DNA from: Chinchilla lanigera
Lineage: Eukaryota > Chordata > Mammalia > Rodentia > Chinchillidae
NCBI RefSeq assembly: GCF_000276665.1
Contig: NW_004955469.1
Location: 10,846,613-10,910,612, forward strand
Length of the DNA stretch: 64,000 nt
Direction: 5' to 3'
Shown here piece after piece: positions 1 to 11,211 of this stretch (positions are counted from its first letter, which is position 1; each line of letters starts with the position of its first letter). Under the pieces are notes generated by a model. The model saw only the letters and a program-made list of their open reading frames with translations. It was not told the DNA's origin and ran no database searches. Both the position numbers and the translations under genes were made by a program.

Positions 1-47
1 ATGCAGGGGTTTCCCGTTGAGTTACATTACCAAAATAAAAAAAAATT

Positions 48-120
48 TTTTTTTTGAGACAGGGTCCTACCTCAGCCTCTCAGAGTACTGGTATACAGGC
101 ACAGCTGCCATGCCTGGGAC
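48..120 (-). repeat. B1-like SINE, antisense, internally deleted
   Basis: T-run followed by TTTGAGACAGGGTC and the CCTCAGCCTC...TACAGG...CATGCCTGG end of a B1-type unit, with the middle missing. Confidence 0.6.
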
Positions 121-227
121 CTTCTTTGTTTTATTTTTAAAGTGAGGGCTCTGGGGTTTGTGATGTACATCACAATGTGCATGACCCTTCTGAGTTCCCT
201 AGTGAGGAACCTGACTTACCATGAACT

Positions 228-316
228 TTCTTTATCTTTTTCTTCTCTTTTCTTTTCTTTTTCTTTTCTTTTCTTTTTCTTTTCTTTTCTTTTCTTTTCT
301 TTTCTTTTCTTTTTTT
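228..316. repeat. (TTTTC)n pentanucleotide repeat
   Basis: Nearly pure pyrimidine tract of TTTTC units joined to the T-rich tail of the antisense SINE that follows. It probably grew from that tail. Confidence 0.9.
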
Positions 317-447
317 TGAGACAGGGTCTTGCTGTGTAATTCAGGCTGGCCTTGAACTCACAATGTAGTCAGGACTAGCCTCAAACTCTTGGTGATCCTC
401 CTACCTCAAGGTGCTGGGATTACAGGTGTGCACTGCCATGCCTGGCT
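311..447 (-). repeat. B1-like SINE, antisense
   Basis: Full B1-type monomer in reverse: TTTGAGACAGGGTCTTGCT, the GGCCTTGAACTCACAATGTAG middle, GTGCTGGGATTACAGG and CATGCCTGGCT. Confidence 0.85.
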
Positions 448-584
448 AGCATGGGGTTTCTTTCTAAGCTCTGGGAATCATTTACCTCACTGTATTTTGG
501 TAGCTGTTTGTCTGACCTCCTAAATTTCACCCTATGTATGCACATTCTAGTTTTCACTAAAGGCTCAAGGAGACCTTGATGCAG

Positions 585-682
585 ATTTTTTTTTTACTTT
601 GTTCTTGTTTTTGATTTTTTGAGGCTGTGTGGCTCAGGCCAGCCTTGAAGTCACTAACCCTCTTGCTTCAGCCTCCCAGCTG
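585..682 (-). repeat. B1-like SINE fragment, antisense
   Basis: Diverged unit with TTTTTTGAGGCTGTGTGG, GGCCAGCCTTGAAGTCAC and GCTTCAGCCTCCCAGC, lacking its 5' end. Confidence 0.5.
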
Positions 683-849
683 TTTCCCTAGAACTCTCTT
701 TCATTCCAGCTGCCTCACTTTCTCTGAACTCCAGTCTCTGTCTTCTTGGATTTGGGATTCCCATTCTCTGTTCTGTGGACTAGAATGTGCCTCTTTGTAG
801 AAAGCTAGGATTCCTATGGGCCTCACTTCATCTCTTTTCCTTTTCTCAT

Positions 850-1045
850 GAACCAGAGTGCATACAATGTTACGGCAAATAATATCAACAAGTATGTAAA
901 AGGAGAAGGGGGGAGGGAAAAGGAGGGGCATTAGAAAAAAAAAAAAATCCCAACTGTAATATGTACATGTAACCACTCCCCAAAATGATTGTAAACTATG
1001 TGAGTTGCAAACATGTACTAGTAAAATAAAAATTTAAAAATGCAT
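850..1045 (+). repeat. Possible LINE-1 3' tail
   Basis: A purine-rich G/A tract (about 899-930) and an AATAAAAATTTAAAAA-type end resemble a rodent L1 3' UTR. No ORF2 sequence is attached, so the call is weak. The stretches 683-849 and 1046-1590 show no feature I recognise. Confidence 0.3.
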
Positions 1046-1594
1046 ACAAATTAAAGCCCTGTAGCTCTTACCTTGAAATGTCCTCCGCTAACTCCAGCAA
1101 AGGTAGCCATGAGCTGACCTAGAGTGCTGAGTTTCAGTGAAGAAATTGAGTATCACAGACGCTCTGGACTTGGTGGGGAAGATCCTGTGTCCTGCACTGG
1201 CTCTGTGGCCTTTCGGAAGCCAGTTTCCTCATCAACAAAGTGAAGATAAGAGCAACTCAGAAGGAGGCTCCAAAGGTGAAATAAAATAGTTTGAAATGTG
1301 TCCAGGGACCAGCACCACATTGGCATTCCGTGAAAACTTCCGAGATGTCATAAAACGAGTTGAAAACCATGGAGCTACTCAAGCTTCAAGGACAAGATCA
1401 CTTCTTCCAGTCCTAAATACATTTATTTCTCCTTCATCTATTTTCCAGCTAGGGCCTCTCTTTGTAATAATCATTAGCTTTTTCCATAACAGCAAATTCA
1501 AGACTTCGTTTCTGTCTTAGACCATTTTCTGTCCTTACTAAAACAATACCTCAGCCTGCGTAAGCAAACAGGTTTAATGTTGAGATACCCCATC

Positions 1595-1757
1595 AATGCA
1601 TCAATTATGTGAATAGGTGAATCCATTCAGGAGAACAGAGCCCCAATCACCTCTTAAAGGTCCCAACGTGCACATCTCTTAATATCTCAGAATGGGGGTT
1701 AATTATAACATGTGTTTTGGGGTTGGGGTAAACCATATTCAAGGCATAGTAGCTGCC
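1595..1757 (-). repeat. MaLR-type LTR fragment, antisense
   Basis: Shows the MaLR pattern of a TGAATCCATTCA-like motif, AATCACCTCTTAAAGGTCCC, a TTAATTATAACATG segment and the ACCATATTCAAGGCATAG end. Old and diverged. From 1758 to 2648 I see no feature. Confidence 0.5.
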
Positions 1758-2648
1758 TTGGCTTCCAGACTTACAGATGTGCTCTGCAGTCTTGAGCTGT
1801 CATTGCCTCCCTTCTCTACTTCCTGCTCTCCCCTCCCTCCTCTTCTTTCCTGTCATCTGCCTTTGTCATTGTGTCCATGAGGTTGCCACGAGGCTACCTG
1901 GGTCGCCCACACTCTCTTCCTCCTCCCAGCTAGGTGCACCCTAAAAAGAATATGTGCTGGGCAGACTTTCGGGGAGTGGTCCCCTACGTCCCCTCAGGGT
2001 CTCTGAGCACTTGGGCAGTGGCTAGTACCACTGGGTGGAGGAGACTGGTTTTATGTGGCTGTGTGAGCTCTGGCGGAATCAGCATAAGGACGATGGGATG
2101 TCTGCTCTGGACATTCTCCTGAAGAATGCGCTGCCTGCTGTTCTCAGGGAGACAGTAAACATCCACTTGTGCTTTAGGAGGACAGGTGAGGAAGGCTGTG
2201 CACGGAGTGAGTCTGGCAGATTTCAGCTGAGCTTCATGAAATTTGCAAGCCTTGTCCTGCAGACCACCTGGGGGTTGAGATTTCCCATGGACACCTTTAG
2301 TTCTAGTTTTAGCTCCATTTAGATAAGAGATCACTGGAGTCTGAGATGTCAAGACCTTTGCCCTGGCAGGACGTGGGAGAGGATAGCGGTTGCTATAGCA
2401 GGGTCAGAGGCAGGGGACTCTGGTTCTAGGTGGGCTGCTGTTCCAGGTGCAGAAGCTGGAAGCTGCAGTCACAGCAGGGGCAAATGATCCCAGAAGCAGG
2501 AGGCCCAAGGAGAGGTGGGTCATTACTGCAAATGGCCACTGGTGTTTATTGTACCCATGATGTCTTGTGTATAAAAGTAAAATTAGAAAACACAGCAACA
2601 ATGTTCAGCCATGCACAGCAGCCCCAGCTATCTGACTTCAGGTGAAAG

Positions 2649-4064
2649 ATGGCTAATACATAAGTGAGTGTCCCAGTGGGAGATGTAGTCGTGGTACCCA
2701 CTAAAGGAAACAAAGGGAAGAACCCCGAAGACACTAAAACCCAAGTGATCTTGCAATTGCAGCCAGTGCAACAAGGGATTTATGAACTCGAGTTGCAGAA
2801 CAACATGGCAGTTGTAGCAGTAGAAACTCACAGGATACACGAAATTGAGGCAGGAATTGATGCAAGCACTATAGAAGCAAATGAGGACATGGAACATGCT
2901 TAGCCCATAACTTCTGGGGAGAGCAAAGCCATCCTTCTCTGGAAGAAATCTGTGTGTCCAGGAGCAAATGTGAAGTGTTTCAGGTTTCAGGCTCAGCTGA
3001 TCAGCCCCAAGCATGTTGTTCACCTGGCTGGCCAGTCTGTGCTGAAGGACTGAACAAGGGCCATTCATTCGGGTGGAATCATGCTCAGGAAAATGATGGA
3101 CTCCGGACAGACTGATTTTTTGCCAGCACAACAAAGTGTGCTGCAGTATCTACAGAAGCAACAAGTTTGATCTTCTAGTTAGCAGCGCAAAAACTCCAGT
3201 GCCAGGACAGCAGACAAGTGGGGTGCCGACACCCACCTCAGCCAACGGTGGCATCACACAGGTCTCAGTCTCATAGTGCGTGGAGAAGGCGAGGATTGAA
3301 TGGAACCTGGACCTTGCCGCTACTGTCACCATGGACACAGAGGAGGATGTGAAGAGAGACCGCGGGGAAATTTCAGAGGACACTTTGATGTCCTGGAAAG
3401 GAATGGCTGGTGTAGGGCTGATGGAAGAGGTGGGCTGCAGTACCCAGAAGGAAGGAGAGGAGCTGCTCAGGGGATTTCAGCAGCAGCTCCTCCAGGCTCC
3501 CTTTCAGGTCACAGAGGCTGCTGTCCTCAACAGTGTCACACGTATATTTGGCCTGATGGACACGCTCAGGAAGGTCCTGGACAACAGAAGAAACCAAGTA
3601 GAGTAGGGAAGAGCGGTTTCTCTATACCCTGACAGGGTGTTATCAGATCTGAGCACTGGAGAAGTTACAGTGTAGAACCTGACTCACCAGCAGTCACCAA
3701 GGTTAAAACGGACACTCGGAAAAGGAGTAGTGCTGGGCCTGTAATGAAAAAGCAACTACATGGCCCATCAGAAGATTTTTGCCCTGGACCAAGTCCTGTA
3801 ACCTTAAACTTGGAACAAAGAGCAAAAGAAGCAAGCCCAGGATCATAGGCTGAAATCCCAGACCGTTCAAAATGTGATACAGGTTGGTCTCCACCGCTGT
3901 CCTGTGCCCTTCTCCTGCTGTCCAGCGGCAGCCCCAGGTCACAGTCATCTTGCTATCACCATCACCCACGGGCTCAGTCATTTTCCATGGGCCATCTTCC
4001 ATTGGCCGCATCCAGCCAGATCTCCAGCCCTGTGACTGTCACACACTGCCTTCTGGCCTTCATT
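2649..4064 (+). pseudogene. GMEB1P: Processed pseudogene of GMEB1 (SAND-domain transcription factor)
   Basis: An intronless copy of the GMEB1 coding sequence. Conserved stretches include SVPVGDVVVVPT near the start, TQVILQLQPVQQGIYEL, IDASTIEANEDME, LLWKKSVCPG, GGIMLRKMMDSGQ and ALVMSWKG-like to VLDNRRNQVE segments. The frame opens at ATG 2649 but has stops at 2661 (TAA), 2901 (TAG), 3051 (TGA), 3274 (TAG) and 3604 (TAG). There is a +1 shift in a T-run near 3115 and another indel just after 3606. The TGA at 3051 hits the Trp of the SAND-domain KDWK DNA-binding motif. Similarity fades near the LPSG stretch at about 4050, so the 3' end of the parent reading frame is missing. The parent lies elsewhere in mammalian genomes (human chromosome 1). 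This copy is non-functional as protein. Confidence 0.88.
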
Positions 4065-4199
4065 TTTAGAAAAGAAAATGCAAAAACAAATGTTTTAGAC
4101 CCAGACAGCCTAGCATTGGAATTCAGATTCTGTGGCTTCTGGCTTCGAATCTCTGAAACCTGACTTTCCTCCTAGGTTCCTGCCTTTCCTACAGAATTA

Positions 4200-4395
4200 C
4201 ATAGGACTGTGTAACAGCCAGAGCACACAGCAGGCACTTAACGAATGCTAACTTCTTTCTCTGCGTTTGGCTTACCTTTTACAGAATTCTCCTAACAGAC
4301 CCTCGGACATAGGCAGGGAAGATATTTTCGTTCTCATTGCAGAGGTGAGAACTGGGGTTCAGAGAAGTGTAATGATTTGCATGAGATCCGGGGGG
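4200..4395 (-). repeat. MIR-like SINE fragment
   Basis: Contains GCAGGCACTTAACGAATG, a diverged TCTCATTGCAGAGGTGAG core and a GGTTCAGAGAAGTG stretch, in the order of an antisense MIR. Confidence 0.45.
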
Positions 4396-4514
4396 CTGAG
4401 CCCGTGAGTGGTGGTGATAATGAGATGACTATGACCTGGGGTTGCGCTGGATAGCAGGAGAAGGACTCAGGACAGTATTGGCCCCAGAAGTTCTGACCAC
4501 ATATAAAACTGCTA

Positions 4515-4680
4515 CCAAACTGGCTCTCCTGGGTTTTAATCCTGGCCCAACTTGCACTAGTTGAGCCTCAGCTTCCTCATCCACAAGCTAGGATTAGGGA
4601 GTCAGTACCCCAAGGTTTATCATGAGGATAAGTGCACTAGAACACAAAGTGGTAGCCCTGCTACTGTAACACTGAGCCAA
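4515..4680 (+). repeat. MIR-like SINE fragment
   Basis: CTCTCCTGGGTTTTAATCCTGG, then GAGCCTCAGCTTCCTCATCC, matches the MIR core in sense orientation. Confidence 0.55.
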
Positions 4681-6900
4681 TAGGAGGAACTCTCTCGGGT
4701 CTGTTTTGGGATTTCCTTTGAGCATTCTGCGCACTGTCCTTCAGAGTTTCAGAGGTCCTGCATGTTAGCTCGAGGACAAGGGAGTTAGTCACTACCCACC
4801 TATGTCAAGCTACTTCTCCCTGGTCCCGAGAGTGCTGTGTTAGAAACCTTGGTTGGCCTCCCCAGAGCCAGGCGCCTGCCTGTGACCACTCCACGTCCAC
4901 ACCTGAGCTTGCATCAGCCCTGTCCCCGTGTGGCTCTGCCTGGCTGCCTGCGGCTCCAAGAGAGCATGCTCTTTATATTCAGGTGGCGACTGACAGGCTC
5001 CAAAAATTGATTTATATCCATGGTAACTGTCACCCAGGTGAATGGTGAGAAACGACAGTCCGTCCTTTCCATTCATATCAAACGGAACCAGGGCCCAGAA
5101 ACCGTTAGGCCCAGCTCTCCCTCTGGCCAGCCATCCCTGGCTGGGCTCCTTGAGGATGATGTGTGTGCGTCTCCCCTTCGCCTCTCTCCGTGAATCCCTG
5201 GCCGGCAGCTTGAGCCTGTGAGCCTGCGTGGGCAGCAAGCTGGGACTGCAGACCCGGAAGGCTGGCTTCACGGGTAAGGGCCGGGACATTCCGGAGTGCT
5301 GGTCCACCTCTCCAGAGGGCCGGAGATGGCTTGGAGAGTCTTTGTGCAGTGAACAGTCATCTGCATTTCCTAGAGAAGGGGTTGGAGGGATGCGTGTGGG
5401 GTCCCCAGTCAACTTTCTTTTGGTGAGAAGACACAGTCTCTCTTTTCACTCAGAAGCTTGGTTAATGTCTTTGCTGAGCTATTCTTTTCTGACTGGTTTT
5501 CTTTCCCTTTTGTTTCTAATGCCTTATTTGCAGGGAGAGTGAGAGAGACAGAGACAGAGACAGAGAGAGAGACAGACAGTGAGTGATGTGAGACCTAAGT
5601 TTTCTAAATTTGTTATTTGGTTGTGTTCAAGGTCTGGGCCAGTTGCTTTGGAAATTTCAAACGGCTTCGAGCCGGAATTTTGCCATGTGTATTCTTTAAA
5701 ACTCTGGTCTTAAGAAATGCTTCATGGACAGGTAGGTCTCCACGGTCACACAGATTTGGAAATCCCTTCGCACTGCCCCTCTGTTGGAGTAGCACAGTAC
5801 TTACTGAATTTCCAAAGCCCTGAGATGGGGTGGAGCTAAGACACTAGCGCAGCATTACCCTCATGCTTCCCAAATTACCTTTACACAGGGCTGCCTCTTC
5901 CTTTTTACGTTCAGGTTTGTTCCACAGAACACAGCTGGGGAGAGCCTGGGCTGAGAGGCTCACTGGCCCTGGGGCAGGAGTGGCCAAGGCATGATTCCAA
6001 TCTGTAGCTGTAGCCATCAGACCCAGCTGGAATCCAAGGAAATGGGTCTTCCATTTCCCACATTCTCCAGTTCCTCAGCTGTCATGGTTTTCGCTGGGTC
6101 TGAGGAAGGCGAGGTGGGAGGAGACTGGATCCTAGGATGGTACCATCAGGCTTCTGAACTCTTTCTCAGGATGGCGAAGTCGCTGCCTCCTGTGAAAGCC
6201 AGTTGTTAGAGCCCACTGTTAAGCTGATCCTGCTGTGCACAGTTAATTAGTGTCCCAGCCCTTGGAGCCACTGGGCCAAGCCCAAGGCCTCAGGGCTCTA
6301 TGCTCTAAGTGGCTGAATGGCACCCCATGATCTGTGTCTTCCCCACTGCTCACACACTGACCTGGAGGCCCTCACCGCCACACCGGTGATGGCGAGAAGC
6401 AGAGCATTGCCCTCCCCGCCTGCTCAGCAGCCCTGGTCCAGATGGGTCACGTCTGTCCCTGCCTGCTCGCCTTCCTCTGAAGGTGGCAACTGTTATGTGT
6501 TGAGAAAAGTTCTTTAAGGTTTACACCAACGATGTGATTTGTGTTCACCTGGGTCAAATCTGTTTTTCAGGCTGGTGAGCAGGATTTGTCAGGCTTTCTG
6601 TTTCAGGCACGACATTTTCCTCGGCAGGTGGGTCTCTGAGTAGATTCAGAGTCTCATTGCAAATCTGTCCCAGCGAGCTGTCCCTCACAGCCGTCCATGG
6701 CCAGGCCTCACTGGCACACAAGGGATGCGCAGCACTGTGGCCGGAGGGCGTCAGGTTCACTGTCCAGTGGCTCAAAGGCTCAACTGTGCTCCTTTGTCCC
6801 TTGACAGTGTCCAGTTACAGGGGTTTGCTGGGGGTTTGGGGACCCTGTTGTAGGAAAGAGTAGCCTGTTGTATTGATAGGCTATTTTAATTCTTTCCTTG
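4681..6900. other. Intergenic stretch without recognised genes
   Basis: Moderate GC unique-looking DNA. The only clear element is a GAGACA-type simple repeat at 5537-5580. The open frames here have no codon pattern or splice context suggesting exons. Confidence 0.5.
5537..5580. repeat. (GAGACA)n-type purine simple repeat
   Basis: Imperfect GAGAGA/GACAGA units over about 44 bp. Confidence 0.85.
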
Positions 6901-6904
6901 TCCT

Positions 6905-6992
6905 TTCTTCACTTTTTGTTTCCTGTGTCTCTGTCTCTCTGTGTCTGTCTCTCTTTCCCCTTCCCTCCCTCTCTCCCTTTCTGTTTGCAGAA
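6905..6992. repeat. Pyrimidine-rich tract (TCTC/CCTT)
   Basis: CT-rich low-complexity sequence at the left edge of an old L1 fragment. Confidence 0.6.
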
Positions 6993-7046
6993 CTTTTCCC
7001 ACTCATCTTTTTAGGGTAGGTCTAATGGTGACAAATTCTGTTTCCT

Positions 7047-7205
7047 TCATCTAAGAATATCTTCATTTAAAAAAATTTTGTTTTGAGACAGGGTCTCACT
7101 ATCCAGTTCAGGCTGGCCTTGAACTCACTCACAGTGATCCTCCTCCTGCCTCCGCCTCCTGAGGGCTGGGACTACAGGTATGCTCATCTAAGAATATCTT
7201 CATTT
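7047..7205 (-). repeat. B1-like SINE, antisense, with 22-bp target-site duplication
   Basis: The SINE body (7069-7183) lies between two identical 22-bp copies at 7047-7068 and 7184-7205, beginning TCATCTAAGAATATC. The perfect duplication implies a relatively young insertion into the old L1. Confidence 0.85.
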
Positions 7206-7426
7206 GATCTTCATTCTTGAAGAATACTTTGGCTGGTTGTGGAATTCTGGGTTGACATTTTCCTTTCAATGTCTGAAAAATGCAGGGCTACTTTCTTTAG
7301 GCCTGTGTGGTTTCTGGTGGGAAATGCACTGTTACCCATCATGCAGGCCTCTGTGGACAATGAGTCATTTCTCATGTTGTTTCATGACTCCTTGGGATTT
7401 AGTTTTCCGGATATTGATTATGGTAG

Positions 7427-7578
7427 ATCTTTTTTTTTTTTTCCCCAGTACTGGAGATTGAAGCTAGGAAGTTCTGAGCTACACCCTCAGCCCTTTTTCA
7501 AAAAGGCCCATGCTGGCTTTGAACCTCCAATTCTCCTGCCTCAGCCTCTCAAATAGCTAAGTGTGCCACCCTAGCTGG
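7427..7578 (-). repeat. ID-B1 dimeric SINE, antisense
   Basis: T-run, CCAGTACTGGAGATTGAAGC and ACACCCTCAGCCC (ID half), then CATGCTGGCTTTGAACC and CCTGCCTCAGCCTC (B1 half). Confidence 0.7.
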
Positions 7579-7594
7579 CTAGTTATGGTATATC

Positions 7595-7748
7595 TTTTTT
7601 ATTTCTGTTTTTTGAGACAGGGTCTTGCTCTGTAATTGAGGCTGGCCTTAAACTCTTACGTAGCCCAGTCTAGCCTCAAACTCACAGCAGTCCTCCTGCC
7701 TCAGCCTCCCAAATGCTGGGATTATAGGCAGGTGCCACCACACCAAGA
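7595..7748 (-). repeat. B1-like SINE, antisense
   Basis: TTTTTTGAGACAGGGTCTTG through AAATGCTGGGATTATAGG to CACCACACC. Flanked by copies of AGTTATGGTATAT, its target-site duplication. Confidence 0.85.
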
Positions 7749-8077
7749 AGTTATGGTATATGGGTGTTCAGCTTCTTGAACTCGGAGATTAGTATCTTTT
7801 ACCAGATTTGGAGAGTTTTCACCCAGTTTCTCTTGAACATTTATTTCAGCACTACATTCTTTCTCCCATCCTTGAATTCCTGTAAAACAAATGTTAGAGC
7901 TTCTCTTGTAGTTTCACACATCCCGGAGGCTCTGCTCATTTCCTTTCAGTCTATCTGCTGTTCCTATGGGATAATTTCAATGGTTCTGTCTTCAAGTTCA
8001 CTAATTTATGTTGAGTTACCCATTTCAGTTGTGTTTTTCAGTTGTAAAATTTCCATTTGTTTCTTCTTTATATCTTT

Positions 8078-8102
8078 ATTTATTTATTTATTTATTTATT
8101 TT
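8078..8102. repeat. (TTTA)n microsatellite
   Basis: Six or so TTTA units adjoining the tail of the next antisense SINE. Confidence 0.85.
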
Positions 8103-8160
8103 TTGCCCTGAGGATTGAACCCAGAACCTTTGCACTAAGTTACATCCCCACCCCTTTCCA
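8100..8160 (-). repeat. ID-like SINE, antisense
   Basis: GAGGATTGAACCCAGAACC with TTGCACTAAGTTACATCCCC, the tRNA-derived unit in reverse. Confidence 0.65.
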
Positions 8161-8184
8161 TCCCGTCTTTATTCTTTTATTTTA

Positions 8185-8333
8185 CTTTTTTTTTTTTCTT
8201 TTTGAGACAGGGTTTCGCTACGCAGTTCAGGCTGGGTTTGAACTCACTTTGTAGCCCAACCTGGCCTGAAACTCCCAGTGATTCTCCTGCCTCAGCTTCC
8301 TGAGTGCTGGGACATGTGCCACCATGCCAGCCG
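8185..8333 (-). repeat. B1-like SINE, antisense
   Basis: TTTTTGAGACAGGGTTTCGC to GAGTGCTGGGACATGTGCC, near full length. Confidence 0.85.
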
Positions 8334-8445
8334 CTATTCTTTTACGTTGAGAAAGGGTCCTGCTAAATTGCCCAGAAAGGGCTCAAATTTGTATTCTCCT
8401 GCTCCAGCCTCCCAGAGTGCTGGGATTATGGACCCACACCCAGTT
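8334..8445 (-). repeat. B1-like SINE fragment, antisense
   Basis: TTGAGAAAGGGTCCTGCTAA, then CCTCCCAGAGTGCTGGGATT; more diverged than its neighbour. Confidence 0.6.
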
Positions 8446-8741
8446 TATATCCTCCGCTTCTTTGGTGTGACTCTTTTTTCAAAACTATGTTTGAAGCATG
8501 TTCATAATTGCTCACCGAAACATTTTCATGATGCATTTCCCCACCAGGCCCTGAGGACACAGCCTTATACTGCTGTGCCTGGGTCTGGTCCCCACTGCGC
8601 CCTGCTGAGTACACACATGGAAATGTGTACGGATCCGAAGCGGGTGCAACATAAACTTATTGAATTTTACACACTGGAAATGTGAAAGCATTTTAAGCAT
8701 TTCCTTTGCATATTCTCAATATATGTTTCTAATTGTTTTGT

Positions 8742-8866
8742 TCTCATGGTTTTTTTGGGGGGAGAGCAGTGTCGCTGTGTAGCCGAGGCCAGCCTTGAAT
8801 GCATTGCTCCTCCTGCTTCATCCTCCTACATGCTGGGATTACAGGCATGTGCCACCATGTCTGAAA
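8742..8866 (-). repeat. B1-like SINE, antisense
   Basis: T/G-run, GTGTAGCCGAGGCCAGCC, and CATGCTGGGATTACAGGC to the gap edge. Confidence 0.75.
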
Positions 8867-8876
8867 ATTTATGCAG

Positions 8877-9211
8877 NNNNNNNNNNNNNNNNNNNNNNNN
8901 NNNNNNNNNNNNNNNNNNNNNNNNNNNNNNNNNNNNNNNNNNNNNNNNNNNNNNNNNNNNNNNNNNNNNNNNNNNNNNNNNNNNNNNNNNNNNNNNNNNN
9001 NNNNNNNNNNNNNNNNNNNNNNNNNNNNNNNNNNNNNNNNNNNNNNNNNNNNNNNNNNNNNNNNNNNNNNNNNNNNNNNNNNNNNNNNNNNNNNNNNNNN
9101 NNNNNNNNNNNNNNNNNNNNNNNNNNNNNNNNNNNNNNNNNNNNNNNNNNNNNNNNNNNNNNNNNNNNNNNNNNNNNNNNNNNNNNNNNNNNNNNNNNNN
9201 NNNNNNNNNNN
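8877..9211. other. Assembly gap (335 N)
   Basis: Run of undetermined bases. The right edge is a CCTCCCTCCTTCCC pyrimidine repeat, so the gap probably hides a simple repeat. Nothing can be called inside it. Confidence 0.99.
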
Positions 9212-11210
9212 CCTCCCTCCTTCCCTCCCATCCATGCATCCTGTGCCATCCTTTCCATCCGTCCTGCTGTCGTATTTGCCCTTCAGCTCTTGCCTGTGGC
9301 TGTGAGGGTGAGTTGCTCTTCCTGACAGTTCCTTTTGGAGGGGATGGGGCACACCCCATAGGGGGGAGGGTTGACTGTTTGGGGAGAAGCCCCTGAGAGG
9401 CAGCAGCAGCCTTAAAGCAGCAGAATCAAAGGTCTCAGCCCATGACCTGTCACAGCCACTGATTTCCTGTGTGACCCTCTGGACTTCTGTGTCCTCATCT
9501 GTGATATGAAAGGTTTAGCTGGGCGCTCTCTGACTGCATGGCTTAGGCTGCATGTAGTATGCTGCGTTTCCCAGGGAGCAAGTTAGTCTAGAGGGGGAAT
9601 GCCAGTTGGATGAGGCCTGTGTTGTGCCCTTGGCTGGGCCGGGTAGGGTCAGCACCTCCCGCTCTCACAGATGGGGGTTAGCCTTTGGAGGATGGTTAGC
9701 TACAGTGTAGGTCTGGTGTCACTTGTCCCCATTATCTGTCTCTCTGCCTGCGGTATGTGGCATATGGAGACTGCCAGCCCTTGTCCCCTTGTCCCCAGAT
9801 TACAGGGCATCAGGCTTTATGAGACCTGGAGGTCACCCAGTGTTTGATTCCCTCATTTCACAAATGAGTTTGGAAGCCTGGGGAAGGCAGGGGCTTGCTG
9901 CAGACTAACAGGGAAGTTGGTGGCCAACTCTCTTGTCCACTTGTCTTGACCCTTGGTCCTGTCACATACTGATTACCCTTAGTCTGGGCTCACCTGAGCC
10001 TGAGGGATGGGACCCGGAGGCAGAGGGGAAGGGAGGCCCAGGCTGAGAAGTCCACTTCCTGGGGGTCCCCATGTGCTCCCTGCAATGCTCCATGTGACCT
10101 GATTGCCAACTATGGTTGGGACGGTTCTGGTTTACAATGTGACACTACCACCCAAGGGGATCAGAGCTGCCTCAACCTGCAGTGCTCGGTGCTCAGACTC
10201 TAGACTGGAGATAAGGCCCGGTCCTGGGGGAAGCCATTAGCATTGTAGGGAACAAGAGTTTAGCCTGCGAAACATCCCCTCCCTATAGCAGCCTGAGTAT
10301 ACCACTTTCTGCACATGTGCCCTCATCAGCTGTGAGCCTGGCTGCTGCTGGCTTCTAGAGATAGAAAACATAATAGAGCCACCCCAAGGGCTCACAGCCT
10401 AGGTGTGCAGGGCAGGCAGGGTGGGGTGGGACAGGTGGGCATGCATGGTGGGGAAGGGCAGGGGCCAGAGGAGAGGCTGTTTTTAGCCAGTGAGTACACA
10501 TATCTCCCGGTGAGCCCAGGGAGATATGTGTACATAAGGGGAGGAAGGAGTGTGGCAAAGGCTTCCAGGGGGAAGGAAGAGTGAAGGCAAAGGCCAGCAT
10601 AGAAACACCTGGCAGCCGCCCACAGATCCTCACCAAGGCCTTGTGGTGAGTGCAGAAGGCTAGAAGGCCACTCGTGCAGTCCAGCCAAGAGGTCAGGTGG
10701 CCTGCAATGGGAGGGTGCCCACCATGTCTACTCTTCCTGCTGCAGGTCATAGGAAAACTCTTTACGCTACAAGTCAACAAGGGCCAAGACGACCCTCAGT
10801 GACAGTTTTACTGAGGGATCGTGGTCAAAATGAGATCATTTCTCACTGACCCCCAGTCATCAGCATGGAAGTGTTTCTGAGACCTGGGTGGATGAGAGCT
10901 GTCCTGTAAGTGTCTGGTGGGGGCTACTTATCGGCCGTATTGCAGAGCTTGTGATTTTGCACCAGCCATTAGGTGGTTTCATTCCTTCCTTCCAGGAATC
11001 TTTTCAAAGGTTCTGGGGCTGTCCAAACCCAAAGGAAAACAGAAGGGAGGAGGGCCTGGTGCTGTAGCCCATAGAGTTCAGCCCTTGGTAGAGCAGGACC
11101 AGGGTGGTGAGAGGACCAAGATCGGGGTCTCCAGCCCACAGACCTTTGGGGAGTCCTTGGCATTACTTGGGCATGTCAGGGTGGATTCATCCAGGAGAGA
11201 CACTTAAACT
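9212..11210. other. Intergenic DNA with MIR fragments, no gene recognised
   Basis: MIR-like cores occur near 9430-9520 and 9815-9915. A perfect inverted repeat lies at 10494-10533. No open frame has splice or codon support. Confidence 0.5.
10494..10533. repeat. Perfect 15-bp inverted repeat with 10-nt loop
   Basis: GTACACATATCTCCC (10494-10508) is followed after ten bases by its exact reverse complement GGGAGATATGTGTAC (10519-10533). It can form a stable hairpin or small cruciform; no element family is apparent. Confidence 0.95.
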
Positions 11211-11211
11211 C

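Larger units (their letters stand above)
6995..8090 (+). repeat. Old LINE-1 (L1M-type) fragment, interrupted by SINEs
   Basis: Segments such as TTCATTCTTGAAGAATAC, GAATTCTGGGTTGACATTTT, a TCAAGTTCACTAATTTATG stretch and a TTCAGTTGTAAAATTTCC end follow the order of the 3' part of mammalian L1. No long frame survives. Three SINE insertions split it (7069-7183, 7427-7578 and 7595-7748). Confidence 0.6.

Noticed and set aside
8744..9396. Several open frames of about 130-216 residues
   Set aside because: They are mostly undetermined residues from the N gap and are not evidence of coding.
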